Assembly: GCA_025055115.1 (NCBI GenBank)
Contig: JANWYJ010000099.1
Span: 1 to 41,697 of the forward strand
Direction of reading: 5' to 3'
DNA: 41,697 nt
Origin: Gemmata sp.
Lineage (GTDB): Bacteria > Planctomycetota > Planctomycetia > Gemmatales > Gemmataceae
Shown here: positions 16,463-24,979 of the stretch, one piece after another
Layout: every line of letters starts with the position of its first letter
How positions within the stretch are numbered: position 1 is the stretch's first letter
Position numbers and translations under genes: made by a program
Notes under the pieces: generated by a model
What the model was told of the DNA's origin: nothing
Databases searched by the model: none
What the model saw: only the letters and a program-made list of their open reading frames with translations

Positions 16463-16885
16463 ATGAATCCGTATTTGAAATACCGGCAACGGGAAGAACC
16501 AATCGGCTGGACCCGGATCGACTTGCTGCTAGCCCTTTACGACAAAGCCCTCGAACGGCTCGATCGGGCCGAGACGGCTCTGAAGGCTGGACAAACGACC
16601 ATAGCCACCAGTGAACTGGCCAAAACGCAGCTCATCCTCACGGCGTTGGTTTCCGGGGTCCGACCGGAGGTCAACCCCGATTACGCTGGGAACATACTGC
16701 GCCTTTATGAATATGTGAGCAATGAATTGCGTTTTGTCAAATATGAAAATATTATGAATGCGCGCAAAATTCTCCGTACTCTGCGGGAAGGCTTCGATTC
16801 CATTCGCGACGAAGCCAACCGCCTCGAGCGCAGCGGGCAAATCCCTGCGGCGGAGGAAATTCAAATGGTGTTGGCAACGGCCTGA
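16463..16885 (+). CDS. fliS: Flagellin export chaperone
   Basis: The 140-residue, all-helical protein matches FliS, the cytoplasmic chaperone that keeps flagellin unpolymerised and delivers it to the export gate. The N-terminal MNPYLKYRQRE corresponds to the Y-x-x-x family opening; the centre has LLALYDKALERLDRAE and the later helix LRLYEYVSNELRFVKYENI. Unlike many FliS the C-terminus is extended by a Glu/Arg-rich helix after residue 115. It directly follows fliD (15-bp gap), the usual order. Confidence 0.9.
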   Translation: MNPYLKYRQREEPIGWTRIDLLLALYDKALERLDRAETALKAGQTTIATSELAKTQLILTALVSGVRPEVNPDYAGNILRLYEYVSNELRFVKYENIMNARKILRTLREGFDSIRDEANRLERSGQIPAAEEIQMVLATA

Positions 16886-16890
16886 CCCCC

Positions 16891-17044
16891 TTGGCCACCA
16901 AGTTCCCTTGGCCACCAAGTTCCGCCTCTTTGGGTTTTGCCGAAGTGCTTTGATCACAACAAACAGCGTTGCGTCTTTCTCTGTCGTTGCCACCAAGTTT
17001 GTTTGTCGTTGCCACCAAGTTCCGCGTCTTCGGGTTTTGCCGAA
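16891..17044. repeat. Nested direct repeats in the fliS-flgF spacer
   Basis: The core GCCACCAAGTT occurs four times: 16894-16904, 16911-16921, 16989-16999 and 17011-17021. Three duplication layers are visible. A 16-bp unit recurs at 16891-16906 and 16908-16923 (period 17). An 18-bp unit recurs at 16982-16999 and 17004-17021 (period 22). A 34-bp unit recurs at 16911-16944 and 17011-17044 (period exactly 100, two mismatches). The repeats start six bases after the fliS stop. No gene fits in this 229-bp gap. Confidence 0.9.
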
Positions 17045-17114
17045 AGTAGTGAATGAAGGCCTTGGGGCTGGTCGATGATTAACGCGGATACCTGTTGCGA
17101 CCGGTAGAAGCGTT

Positions 17115-17843
17115 ATGATTCGCGGAATGTACAGTGCCGCATCGGCCTTGGTGGTGGCTTCCGAAGAGCAGGAAGTGACGGCTTACAATCTGGCGCAAGC
17201 CAACCAGACCGGCTATCGCGCCCGTGGCCTTGTGGTGGAATCGTTTGACCGCGTGTTGGGCCGGACAACAGAACCGACGGGCGACATTGTCGGTGCTCGC
17301 AGTGTGACGGCCTATCACGACTTCCGCCCTGGTGCTTTGGAACAAACCGGTCATCCTTACGATCTAGCCTTAGCGGAATCCGATCGTTTCTTCGTCCTCA
17401 ACGGTCCCAACGGTCCTTTGTACACCCGCAACGGGACATTCTTCCGCACTGCCGATGGGCAGTTGGTCAACCAGGCGGGTTATGCCTTGCAAGGGGAGGA
17501 TGGGCCACTGACATTTCCCCCCAACACCGCACAGCTCATCATCGCCAGCGATGGCTCGGTCACTGCCGATGGTCAACCTCTCGGCAACCTGAACATTGTG
17601 CGCTTCACGAATCTGCGCGAATTGACCGCTGTTGGTCCCACCCTGTATACCGCTTCGCCGCAGGCTGGGCCGGTCGCGGACCCGGGGCGTGTCTTGCAAG
17701 GCTATCGCGAAGGTTCGAATGTTCAACCGGCCGAGGCCATGGTGAAGCTGATTCTCGCGGCACGATCGTACGATGCTGCCCAACGCGCCTTACGCACCTT
17801 GGCCGAATCGGTGCAACTGAACACCCGGCCGCAAGGAACCTGA
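17115..17843 (+). CDS. flgF: Flagellar basal-body rod protein, FlgF type
   Basis: The 242-residue protein belongs to the FlgE/F/G family of axial rod/hook proteins. It opens with IRGMYSAASALVVASEEQEVTAYNLAQANQTGYRA, a variant of the ANNLANANTxGFK rod motif, and ends with the family C-terminal helix (EGSNVQPAEAMVKLILAARSYDAAQRALRTL). It precedes flgG in the same order as in other bacteria, and is slightly shorter than flgG, so FlgF (proximal rod) is the best name; a second FlgG-like protein is the alternative. The gap to flgG is 18 bp. The start has only a weak SD (GAAG). Confidence 0.88.
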   Translation: MIRGMYSAASALVVASEEQEVTAYNLAQANQTGYRARGLVVESFDRVLGRTTEPTGDIVGARSVTAYHDFRPGALEQTGHPYDLALAESDRFFVLNGPNGPLYTRNGTFFRTADGQLVNQAGYALQGEDGPLTFPPNTAQLIIASDGSVTADGQPLGNLNIVRFTNLRELTAVGPTLYTASPQAGPVADPGRVLQGYREGSNVQPAEAMVKLILAARSYDAAQRALRTLAESVQLNTRPQGT

Positions 17844-17861
17844 TTCCACCGGAGGTGGCCA

Positions 17862-18653
17862 GTGATCAAATCCCTGTTCACCAGTGCAACGGGCATGAAT
17901 GCCCAGACGACGTACATCGACAATACCGCGAACAACATCGCCAATGTCAACACCAACGGTTTCAAAAAAGGGCAAGTCACATTCCAAGACTTGCTGTACA
18001 TCAACTCGATTGCTCCCGGTTCAACGGTGGCCCAAGGTCTGCAAACGCCCACCGGCTTGCAAATCGGCAGTGGCACGCGGGTCTCGGGAATTACCAAAGT
18101 TTTCACTCCCGGGGCGCTGATCAACACGCAAAACCCCTTCGATATCGCCATTGAAGGCGACGGATTCTTTCAAGTGACGCTTCCCAATGGAGAACTCCGT
18201 TACACGCGCGATGGGGCCTTGCGGTTGAATGCCCAAGGGAATCTGGTCACCAGTGATGGCTTTCTCATTTCGCCGCAAATCACCATTCCGCCGCAAGCTG
18301 TCTCGGTTTCGATTGGCCCGGATGGTACGGTATCGATTCAAAACGCCGGTGCGCTCAATGCGTCCACCGTTTTAGGGCAGCTGACGCTTGTGCGCTTCCA
18401 GAACCCTGCGGGTTTGAGTGCCGAGGGCCGCAATCTCTTCGCGGAAACGGCTTCCAGTGGGGCACCGATTATTGCCACACCCGGGCAAAATGGCGTCGGA
18501 CTGACACAACAAGGCTTTCTGGAACGCTCGAATGTGGACGTGGTTACTGAACTGATCAACCTGATTTTGGCACAGCGGGCATATGAATTTAACACCCGCG
18601 CCGTCCGCACCGCCGATAACATGCTCGCCTCGACAACCGACCTCGTCCGATAA
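17862..18653 (+). CDS. flgG: Flagellar distal rod protein
   Basis: The 263-residue protein has the textbook rod signature SATGMNAQTTYIDNTANNIANVNTNGFKK, GDGFFQVTLPNGELRYTRDGAL in the middle and the C-terminal VDVVTELINLILAQRAYEFNTRAVRTADNML. It forms the distal rod that passes the P and L rings encoded just downstream. It starts at GTG (17862), preceded by a strong GGAGG at 17851-17855. Length equals that of enteric FlgG (about 260). A small hairpin (stem 69-74 with 78-83 in 186xx) lies in the 53-bp gap before flgA. Confidence 0.96.
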   Translation: MIKSLFTSATGMNAQTTYIDNTANNIANVNTNGFKKGQVTFQDLLYINSIAPGSTVAQGLQTPTGLQIGSGTRVSGITKVFTPGALINTQNPFDIAIEGDGFFQVTLPNGELRYTRDGALRLNAQGNLVTSDGFLISPQITIPPQAVSVSIGPDGTVSIQNAGALNASTVLGQLTLVRFQNPAGLSAEGRNLFAETASSGAPIIATPGQNGVGLTQQGFLERSNVDVVTELINLILAQRAYEFNTRAVRTADNMLASTTDLVR

Positions 18654-18706
18654 CCCCCGCTCCTAGCGCCCGCCAACGGCGGGGCTGACCTTCGGAGAAT
18701 GCCGGG

Positions 18707-19600
18707 ATGCGGTCTGTCCAACTGACCTGTGCGCTTATTGGTGTTGCGGTTCCGGGTGGAGCTGTGTGGGCTGCGGAACCGGTCACGGTCGAATTACACG
18801 ACCGCGCTGGTGTTGGTACGGCGATTGTGACCATCGGCGACGTGGCTCACATCAGTGGCAGCGATGCGTTGACGCGGGCCAAAATCGCCCAGCTCGATCT
18901 CGCCGAGTTGAAGTTACGGGAACCCAGCGTGCAATTGGGACGCCGCGCGGTGGAGTATCGCTTGCAATTGGCCGGTTTCACCCGCGACGCAGTGCGGATC
19001 ACGGGGGCCGAACGATGTCGTGTTACCCTTCTCAAACGAACGGTGACCGCCGATGAAGTGACCGCTGCGGCCCAAGCGGCACTCCGACCACTGCTACCGC
19101 CGGACAGCGATGCCAATTCCCTGCAATTGGCCGTGCCGATTGTGGTGAAGTTGCCCGAGGTTCCCGCGGGCGAGCGGCCGATCATCACGGCCAAGCCCCG
19201 GGGCACAGTGCCCCCGTCGGGGCGCGTGCAGATGGACGTTTCCATTGCCACCGCGACGGAACATCTCCTTTCGTGTGCTGTTTATCTGCAAATTCCGCCG
19301 CCAACGTCACGGCCACCGTCAACGACATCACGCCACGGTGTACCCACGACCCCACCACCGCCACCGCCGGGGGGCACGACGGCGAACGCAACGGCTTCGG
19401 ACGTTCTCATCCGCCCACGGCAGCGAGTGACGATGGAGGTCCGCACGGGGGAATTGGTGGTCAAAGCGCTGGGGGAAGCTCTGCAAGAAGGGCGATTGGG
19501 TCAAAGCATCTTGGTGCAAAATGTCGATTCTAAGAAAACGATCACGGCACGGGTCACCGGGCCGCAAACGGTGGAAGTGGATATTGGAGGTTCCCCATGA
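18707..19600 (+). CDS. flgA: Flagellar P-ring assembly chaperone
   Basis: The 297-residue periplasmic protein has a signal peptide (MRSVQLTCALIGVAVPGGAVWA), a central SAF-like region and the FlgA C-terminus (GELVVKALGEALQEGRLGQ, then VQNVDSKKTITARVTGPQTVEV). FlgA helps FlgI polymerise around the rod. A notable insert of about 35 residues (residues about 200-235), rich in Pro, Thr and Ser with a run of six Pro, separates the two halves; it is absent from enteric FlgA and is probably a flexible linker. The stop overlaps flgH by four bases (ATGA), indicating translational coupling. Confidence 0.9.
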   Translation: MRSVQLTCALIGVAVPGGAVWAAEPVTVELHDRAGVGTAIVTIGDVAHISGSDALTRAKIAQLDLAELKLREPSVQLGRRAVEYRLQLAGFTRDAVRITGAERCRVTLLKRTVTADEVTAAAQAALRPLLPPDSDANSLQLAVPIVVKLPEVPAGERPIITAKPRGTVPPSGRVQMDVSIATATEHLLSCAVYLQIPPPTSRPPSTTSRHGVPTTPPPPPPGGTTANATASDVLIRPRQRVTMEVRTGELVVKALGEALQEGRLGQSILVQNVDSKKTITARVTGPQTVEVDIGGSP

Positions 19601-20241
19601 GTCGGTGGCCGTGGCGGCGATTCTTGCTCGCCGGTGGTTTGCTGCTCCTCACAACCGTTTCGATGACTCGCGCCGACTCTATCTGGGAACGTCGCGATCC
19701 ACGCTATGCCTACCTGTTCAAAGATAACCGCGCCCGCATGATTGGTGATACGCTCATCGTTACCATCAGCGAAACGACGGTTGCTAACGAACAAGATCAA
19801 CGAACCTTGGCGCGAACCACCAGTGGTAGCGGCCAAGTGACACTGTTTGATCGCCTGCGGACTCCCGCAGGAGCCGATGCCGGCACGGCCGGAGCAACGC
19901 AATTCCAATTCCCCAGCCAAAACACCGCGATGCAATTCAACGGCAACGCGCAGAACCAGGTCAACCGTGTGTTCACCGATCGAATGGCCGTGACCGTGGT
20001 GGACATCATGCCCAACGGGAATCTGGTGGTGGAAGGCTACCGCAGCCGGATTGTGCAAGGTGAAGAACGCGTCTTACGCATCACGGGGATCGTTCGGCAG
20101 GCGGATATTCAAGTGGGCAACGTGATCCCATCGAGCGCTATCGCCAATTTCCGCATCAGTTATCTGGGCCGCGGACCAGCCACGCGCACGAACAAACAGG
20201 GCATTCTCACGCGAATCAACAGCATCTTCCGGCTCTTCTAA
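19597..20241 (+). CDS. flgH: Flagellar L-ring protein without a lipobox
   Basis: The 214-residue protein forms the outer-membrane ring of the flagellar basal body. Family features are SIWERRDPRYAYLFKDNRARMIGDTLIVTISETT, the DRMAVTVVDIMPNGNLVVEGYR segment and the C-terminal FRISYLGRGPATRTNKQG. Enteric FlgH is a lipoprotein; this one has an ordinary signal peptide (ending MTRAD) and no cysteine anywhere in the chain, so it cannot be lipidated at the N-terminus. It is coupled to flgA by a 4-bp overlap and lies 13 bp before flgI. Confidence 0.95.
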   Translation: MSRWPWRRFLLAGGLLLLTTVSMTRADSIWERRDPRYAYLFKDNRARMIGDTLIVTISETTVANEQDQRTLARTTSGSGQVTLFDRLRTPAGADAGTAGATQFQFPSQNTAMQFNGNAQNQVNRVFTDRMAVTVVDIMPNGNLVVEGYRSRIVQGEERVLRITGIVRQADIQVGNVIPSSAIANFRISYLGRGPATRTNKQGILTRINSIFRLF

Positions 20242-20254
20242 GCGAGGACTGCTC

Positions 20255-21361
20255 ATGTTTCGTACCGCCATCGCTGTTGCTGTGGGGCTTGTGCTGTGTA
20301 CAACCGCGGCGGCCCAGGTACGCATCAAAGACATCACCGATGTGGCCGGCGCCCGCCCCAACCAACTCTTCGGCTTCGGCTTGGTCGTGGGTTTGGATGG
20401 TACCGGCAGCCGCAGTACCTTCACACAAGATGTCGCAGTGCAGATGCTCCAGCGCCTGGGTACCACCACGCAAATTTTCAGCCAATTGCCGGCCGAATCG
20501 GTCATTCGCTCCACGAGTATTGCCGCGGTGATGGTGACGGCTGAATTAGGGCCATTTGCCCGCAAAGGTAGCAAAATCGATGTCACTGTGTCGGCCATCG
20601 ACGACACGCGCAGCCTGCAGGGAGGAACTCTCATCTTCACCCCCCTCCGTGGGGCCGATGGCAACGTGTACGTTCTGGCGCAAGGAGCGCTGTCGGTGGG
20701 AGGGTTCTCCGTGAACGTCGGCGGCGGTGGTATTCAGAAGAACCAACTGAACGTGGCCCGCATTCCCGGCGGGGGGATTGTGGAAAAAGAAGCCCCCGGG
20801 GAATTCGTTCAGAATGGGAAAGCGGCGCTACTGCTCAAAGACCCGGACTTCAACACGGCCCGGCTCATCGCCAAAGCCATCAATGAACGCTACCCGAATA
20901 CGGCGGTCGCAACCGATCCGGGGGCTGTGACCATCTGCCCCCCGGCCGATCCTTGCAAAACGCCGACACAATTCCTGGCCGAGATCGGCTTACTCTATGT
21001 GCGGCCTGATATTCCGGCACGGGTGGTCATCAATGAACGCACAGGAACGATCGTTGCCGGTGAGAATGTGTCGATTTCGAGCACCGCCATTGCCCACGGG
21101 AATCTGTACATTGGTGTCGCGATTACCCCGTTTGTCTCGCAACCGCCGCCATTTTCGGGGGGGACCACCGTGGTGGCGGGTGTTCCCCAATTCACTGGCA
21201 GTGAACAACAAGCCCGACTCATCGCCGTTCCCAAATCCACAACGGTAGCCGAGGTGGCCCGGTCACTGAACGCCTTAGGCGTGACCCCCCGCGATCTGAT
21301 CAGCATTTTCCAAGCCATGAAGAAGGCCGGGGCTTTGCACGCCGAGTTAATCATCGACTAA
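20255..21361 (+). CDS. flgI: Flagellar P-ring protein
   Basis: The 368-residue periplasmic ring protein has a signal peptide (ending AAAQ) and the family stretches VRIKDITDVAGARPNQLFGFGLVVGLDGTG, KIDVTVSAIDDTRSLQGGTLIFTPLRGADGNVYVLAQG and the C-terminal VAEVARSLNALGVTPRDLISIFQAMKKAGALHAEL. Length matches enteric FlgI (365). A C-x6-C insert (CPPADPC, near residue 230) could form a local disulfide. GAGGA precedes the ATG. The gap to flgJ is 75 bp. Confidence 0.97.
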   Translation: MFRTAIAVAVGLVLCTTAAAQVRIKDITDVAGARPNQLFGFGLVVGLDGTGSRSTFTQDVAVQMLQRLGTTTQIFSQLPAESVIRSTSIAAVMVTAELGPFARKGSKIDVTVSAIDDTRSLQGGTLIFTPLRGADGNVYVLAQGALSVGGFSVNVGGGGIQKNQLNVARIPGGGIVEKEAPGEFVQNGKAALLLKDPDFNTARLIAKAINERYPNTAVATDPGAVTICPPADPCKTPTQFLAEIGLLYVRPDIPARVVINERTGTIVAGENVSISSTAIAHGNLYIGVAITPFVSQPPPFSGGTTVVAGVPQFTGSEQQARLIAVPKSTTVAEVARSLNALGVTPRDLISIFQAMKKAGALHAELIID

Positions 21362-21436
21362 CCGCGGAGTTGAGGAAGGCACGCGGCGTATGAAGTCACC
21401 GTGCGTTGGACCTGCTTGAGATCCGAGGAGAAATTT

Positions 21437-21829
21437 ATGCTGGTACGGGAAGGAATTTCACCCATCAGCACATTTTCGTCACCGCATCGTCTCCATTCTG
21501 GTGCTACGGTGAAAGAGGCCGGGCCCGCGAAGGTGAAGGAAATGGCCACCGAGTTGGAGGCCACGTTTCTCGCGATGCTGCTAAAAGAAATGCGGGAAAC
21601 TCTGGACCCGGATAGCGGCGGGTTATTCCCCGGCGATACCGGCGACATCTACGGCGGACTTTTCGATCTGTACCTGGGCCGACACCTGGCCCACAGCGGG
21701 GGAGTCGGAATGGCCGCAGCGCTGATGCGCCAACTGCGACCGGCCGAATCAACCGCTCAAGCGAATCCCACAACAACCACCGATGCCAACCCTGCTCGTG
21801 CAGTCGTTCCTTCAACATCTGCAACATGA
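21437..21829 (+). CDS. flgJ: Rod-binding protein FlgJ, N-terminal domain only
   Basis: The 130-residue protein corresponds to the rod-binding domain of FlgJ (KVKEMATELEATFLAMLLKEMRETLDP then GDIYGGLFDLYLGRHLAHSGGVGMAAALMRQL), which scaffolds rod assembly. The peptidoglycan hydrolase domain found in enteric FlgJ is missing, as in many other phyla, so another hydrolase must open the cell wall. GAGGAG before the ATG at 21437 favours this start over an in-frame GTG-type start at 21401. Its Thr/Ala-rich tail overlaps flgN by 47 bp. Confidence 0.9.
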   Translation: MLVREGISPISTFSSPHRLHSGATVKEAGPAKVKEMATELEATFLAMLLKEMRETLDPDSGGLFPGDTGDIYGGLFDLYLGRHLAHSGGVGMAAALMRQLRPAESTAQANPTTTTDANPARAVVPSTSAT

Positions 21830-22286
21830 GGAAACGCTTCTTCGGGAAGCGTTGGCCATCACGAAGACCTTGTACACGGCCCTGGTCGCGGGGGACCTCG
21901 GCTCAGCCCAAAATTCTTCACTGCGGCAAGAAACGCTGGCTGCGGCGTTGCAGGAGGCGGCCCATCGGCGTGCAGAAGCCGCGGTTGCCCTGGCTCGTGA
22001 GGTGGGCTTCACGGGAAGCGCCCTCACACTGTCGGCATTGGCCGCCCGGTTGCCGGAGCCGCTGGCTACGGAAGTGATCATGGCCCGCGACCGGCTCGCC
22101 GTGCTGACAGCCGAACTGACGGTTGCGCAAACGCGCAATGCAAATTTGCTCCATCATCTTCGATCATATCTCCGCGGAGTCTTGTCCGACGCCGACTCGG
22201 ACGTTCCAGTACGGTATGGGCCTTCGGGCGCACGCATCGATGCACCAGTGAGTCTTTCCACCCTCCGTGAACGAGCGACCGCATGA
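21783..22286 (+). CDS. flgN: FlgN-like flagellar export chaperone
   Basis: The 167-residue, mostly helical, Ala/Leu-rich protein fits FlgN, the chaperone of the junction proteins FlgK and FlgL, which are encoded next. Helices contain LLREALAITKTLYTALVAGDL, LRQETLAAALQEAAHRRAEAAVAL and RDRLAVLTAELTVAQTRNANLLHHLRSYL, the last being the usual substrate-binding region. Sequence conservation in this family is low, so the call rests largely on position, size and heptad-like pattern. It overlaps flgJ by 47 bp and flgK by four bp (ATGA), so all three are likely coupled. Confidence 0.78.
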   Translation: MPTLLVQSFLQHLQHEETLLREALAITKTLYTALVAGDLGSAQNSSLRQETLAAALQEAAHRRAEAAVALAREVGFTGSALTLSALAARLPEPLATEVIMARDRLAVLTAELTVAQTRNANLLHHLRSYLRGVLSDADSDVPVRYGPSGARIDAPVSLSTLRERATA

Positions 22287-23938
22287 ATGCGTTGCAAATT
22301 GGGACTTCGGCGATTGCCGCTGGTCAGCGGGGTCTGGATTTGGTCGGGCAAAACCTCGCCAATGCCGCGACCCCCGGGTATCATCGACAGGCCGTCAATC
22401 TCGTCAGTCGGGTCACGGGCGATGTTTATGGAACGGGGGTGGCGGTCGCCAGTATTACCCGTTTCACGGCCCAAGCGGTGCGAACAGCCATCCTTAGCAA
22501 CAACTCCGCCCAAGCGGCGTTTTCCACTCGGCTCGACATTCGCCGCCAAATCGAACGCGCGCTGGGCACCACAGATGGCGGTATTGCCGATCAGCTTAAC
22601 GACTTCTTCAACCGAATCGAACAACTTAGCAGCCGACCCGACGACACCGCCGCCCGTCGCCCGCTGATCGCCACCGCGGTGGAGCTGGCCCGGCAGTTCA
22701 ATGCGGCCGCCACCGATATCGACCGGCTTCGTAACACCATCAGCGACCAAATTCCCCAAGCTGTGGAACAATTGAACGATTGGGCCAGCCGCATCGCAGA
22801 CCTCAATATTCGGATTTCCATCCGCGAAAAAACCGGCGATCAAGCCAACGACCTCCGCGATCAACGGGATCAACTGATTCATGACCTGGCCAAACTTGTG
22901 GACATTAAAACCGTGGACCAACCCTACGGTGTGGTGAATGTGATGGCCGCGGGGGCGGCCATCGTCGTGGGGGAATTCGCCAATCGCTTTGAAGTCAATA
23001 CCGATCCGCAGGGGAATTGGATCATTACACCCGTGGGCAGTACGCAATCCGTCACGTTCCAATCGGGGCGTTTGGGCGCATTATTGCAAGAACATAACAC
23101 GGAAATCCCCGCCACCCGGTCCCGTTTGGATGCTCTTGTCAGCGCCTTGGTCAACCAGGTGAACGCCGTGCACGCCACGGGGGTGCCGCTGAGTGGCCCA
23201 TGGACCACAACCACCGGTACGGTCAGTGCCCTGTCGGCCACGGTGCCGTTGGATGCTGCTGGTTTGCCATTTCCGATTCAAACGGGGCACTTGACCATCA
23301 GCGTGACCGATACATCGACCAATATCCGCACCAGCACGACGATTCCGATTGATCCCGCCACCCAAAGCCTCAACGATCTCGCAACCGCACTCAGCAGTAT
23401 TCCGGGGTTGACGGCGAGCGTTCATACCCCGGCCAATACGCTACAAGTCGATGCCCTGCCAGGGTTTGCGTTCGATTTTGCCGCTGCCAATGCCGATACC
23501 GCCGGTCTTCTGCCGGCGCTGGGCATCAACGGGTTTTTTCTTGGTTCAACGGCAGCGGGTATTCGCGTGCGTTCCGAGATTGTCGCCAATCCCAACCTTC
23601 TCGCTGCAGGCACAACGCCTCAACCGGGTGATAGCACCAACTTGCAGCGATGGGCTGCGCTGCGCGATGTGGCGGTGTTTGGGAATCGGACCTTTCAGGG
23701 AGAATACGCCGACCAAGCCGCGGCGGTGGGGGCCGACGTGCAATCCCTGGCCGATCGTCAGACCGCCCAGACGAACCTCATGCAGGCGCTATCAGCCCAG
23801 GAGCAAGCGGTCATTGGTGTGGATATGAACGAAGAGTTGGTCCGCTTGCTCGATTTCCAGCGGATGGTGCAGAGCGCGTCGCGGTACCTGTCGGTGGTGA
23901 ATTCGGCTCTCGATGAGATTATCGACATCCTGCGCTAG
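22283..23938 (+). CDS. flgK: Flagellar hook-associated protein 1
   Basis: The 551-residue protein forms the first hook-filament junction layer. The N-terminus LQIGTSAIAAGQRGLDLVGQNLANAATPGYHRQ is the FlgK variant of the axial-protein signature. A long coiled-coil region follows (ARQFNAAATDIDRLRNTISDQI, then the FlgK-typical NDLRDQRDQLIHDLAKLVDI), and the C-terminus GVDMNEELVRLLDFQRMVQSASRYLSVVNSALDEII is characteristic. Length equals enteric FlgK (about 547). The last codons and stop are inside a 37-bp unit that is repeated in the spacer before flgL. Confidence 0.96.
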   Translation: MNALQIGTSAIAAGQRGLDLVGQNLANAATPGYHRQAVNLVSRVTGDVYGTGVAVASITRFTAQAVRTAILSNNSAQAAFSTRLDIRRQIERALGTTDGGIADQLNDFFNRIEQLSSRPDDTAARRPLIATAVELARQFNAAATDIDRLRNTISDQIPQAVEQLNDWASRIADLNIRISIREKTGDQANDLRDQRDQLIHDLAKLVDIKTVDQPYGVVNVMAAGAAIVVGEFANRFEVNTDPQGNWIITPVGSTQSVTFQSGRLGALLQEHNTEIPATRSRLDALVSALVNQVNAVHATGVPLSGPWTTTTGTVSALSATVPLDAAGLPFPIQTGHLTISVTDTSTNIRTSTTIPIDPATQSLNDLATALSSIPGLTASVHTPANTLQVDALPGFAFDFAAANADTAGLLPALGINGFFLGSTAAGIRVRSEIVANPNLLAAGTTPQPGDSTNLQRWAALRDVAVFGNRTFQGEYADQAAAVGADVQSLADRQTAQTNLMQALSAQEQAVIGVDMNEELVRLLDFQRMVQSASRYLSVVNSALDEIIDILR

Positions 23939-24025
23939 CCGGATGATTCTCACTACCGCGACCTCGGATTATACGACATCAAGGGTGTGATTATCGACAT
24001 CCGGCGTTTGCCGGATGATTCTCAC
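23917..24025. repeat. 37-bp direct repeat carrying the flgK stop codon
   Basis: Copy 1 (23917-23953) covers the last codons and TAG stop of flgK plus 15 bases. Copy 2 (23989-24025) matches 34 of 37 bases with a period of 72 bp, and the TAG has become TTG. A partial third copy of the first half (GATTATACGACATC) begins near 23968. Copy 2 ends 15 bp before the flgL ATG. Confidence 0.9.
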
Positions 24026-24040
24026 GGTGGTTGTTGTATT

Positions 24041-24970
24041 ATGCGTGTCACGAATCAAACTCAAATCAACAACGCCATTGCCTACATGCAGACCCGCAGC
24101 CAAGACCTGGCCCGGTGGCAAGATCAGGTTTCGACGGGCCTGCGGGTGCGTGCTCCCTCCGATGATCCCGCGGCGTTTCCTGCTCTCCAGCAAGCCAAGT
24201 CGGCGTCGCAACGGCTGGAGGCGTACACGCAAACCATTGGCGATGCAACCGCGGTCCTCAATGTGAGTGTCAGTTCACTGCTCGATATGAACAGCCTGTT
24301 GGTGCGTGCTCGCGAAATTGCCCAGGAAGGGGCCGATTCGACGAGTTCCGACCCGGCAGTGCGCGAAGCCTTGGCGGTGGAACTCGATGGCTTGATCAAC
24401 CGGGCCTTGCAGATCGCCAATGGGCAACATGAGGGCAAACGCCTCTTCGGCGGAACCGCGCTGACCACTCCGCCGTTTCAAGTGGACACCACCGATGCCA
24501 ACGGCCGGCCACTGAGTATTGTTTACGTCGGTGCCACGGAGCGAGCACGAACAATCACCGGGCCGAATCAAACCACCGAGACCCGTTACGTTGGCGGCGA
24601 TGTGTTTCAACGCCCTGGGGCGGATGTCTTCCAAGCCCTCATCGCCTTGCGCGATGATTTGCGCAATACGACGTATAACGATGTTGATCGTTCTGCCGCC
24701 CTCAACCAGCGGATCGCCGACCTCGAAGCCGCCCGCGATGCCGTCGCAGATACGATCGGCGAGCAATCCTCCCATCTTGCGACACTCGACGCCTTTCTCA
24801 ATCTCACCACGGATGTCAAACTGCTCGCCGATCAGCGCGTCGGTGAACTCTCCGCAACCGACTATGCTGAAGCTGTGGTGAAACTGCGTGAAGCGGAAAC
24901 GGCCTTGCAAGCGATTTTCGCAGCCACGTCGCGGCTGCTGCAACCGGGCTTTCTCGACTTCATCCGCTAA
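24041..24970 (+). CDS. flgL: Flagellar hook-associated protein 3
   Basis: The 309-residue protein is the second junction layer between hook and filament. The N-terminus MRVTNQTQINNAIAYMQTRSQDLARWQDQVSTGLRVRAPSDDPAA is a flagellin-like coiled coil with the FlgL-typical SxGxRxxxPSDDPA motif. The C-terminus (DYAEAVVKLREAETALQAIFAATSRLLQPGFLDFIR) pairs with it. The ATG at 24041 is preferred over the in-frame GTG at 23987 because the upstream part is encoded by the 37-bp repeat and shares nothing with FlgL. No fliW or csrA follows, although these often do. Confidence 0.94.
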   Translation: MRVTNQTQINNAIAYMQTRSQDLARWQDQVSTGLRVRAPSDDPAAFPALQQAKSASQRLEAYTQTIGDATAVLNVSVSSLLDMNSLLVRAREIAQEGADSTSSDPAVREALAVELDGLINRALQIANGQHEGKRLFGGTALTTPPFQVDTTDANGRPLSIVYVGATERARTITGPNQTTETRYVGGDVFQRPGADVFQALIALRDDLRNTTYNDVDRSAALNQRIADLEAARDAVADTIGEQSSHLATLDAFLNLTTDVKLLADQRVGELSATDYAEAVVKLREAETALQAIFAATSRLLQPGFLDFIR

Positions 24971-24979
24971 CGGACGATC

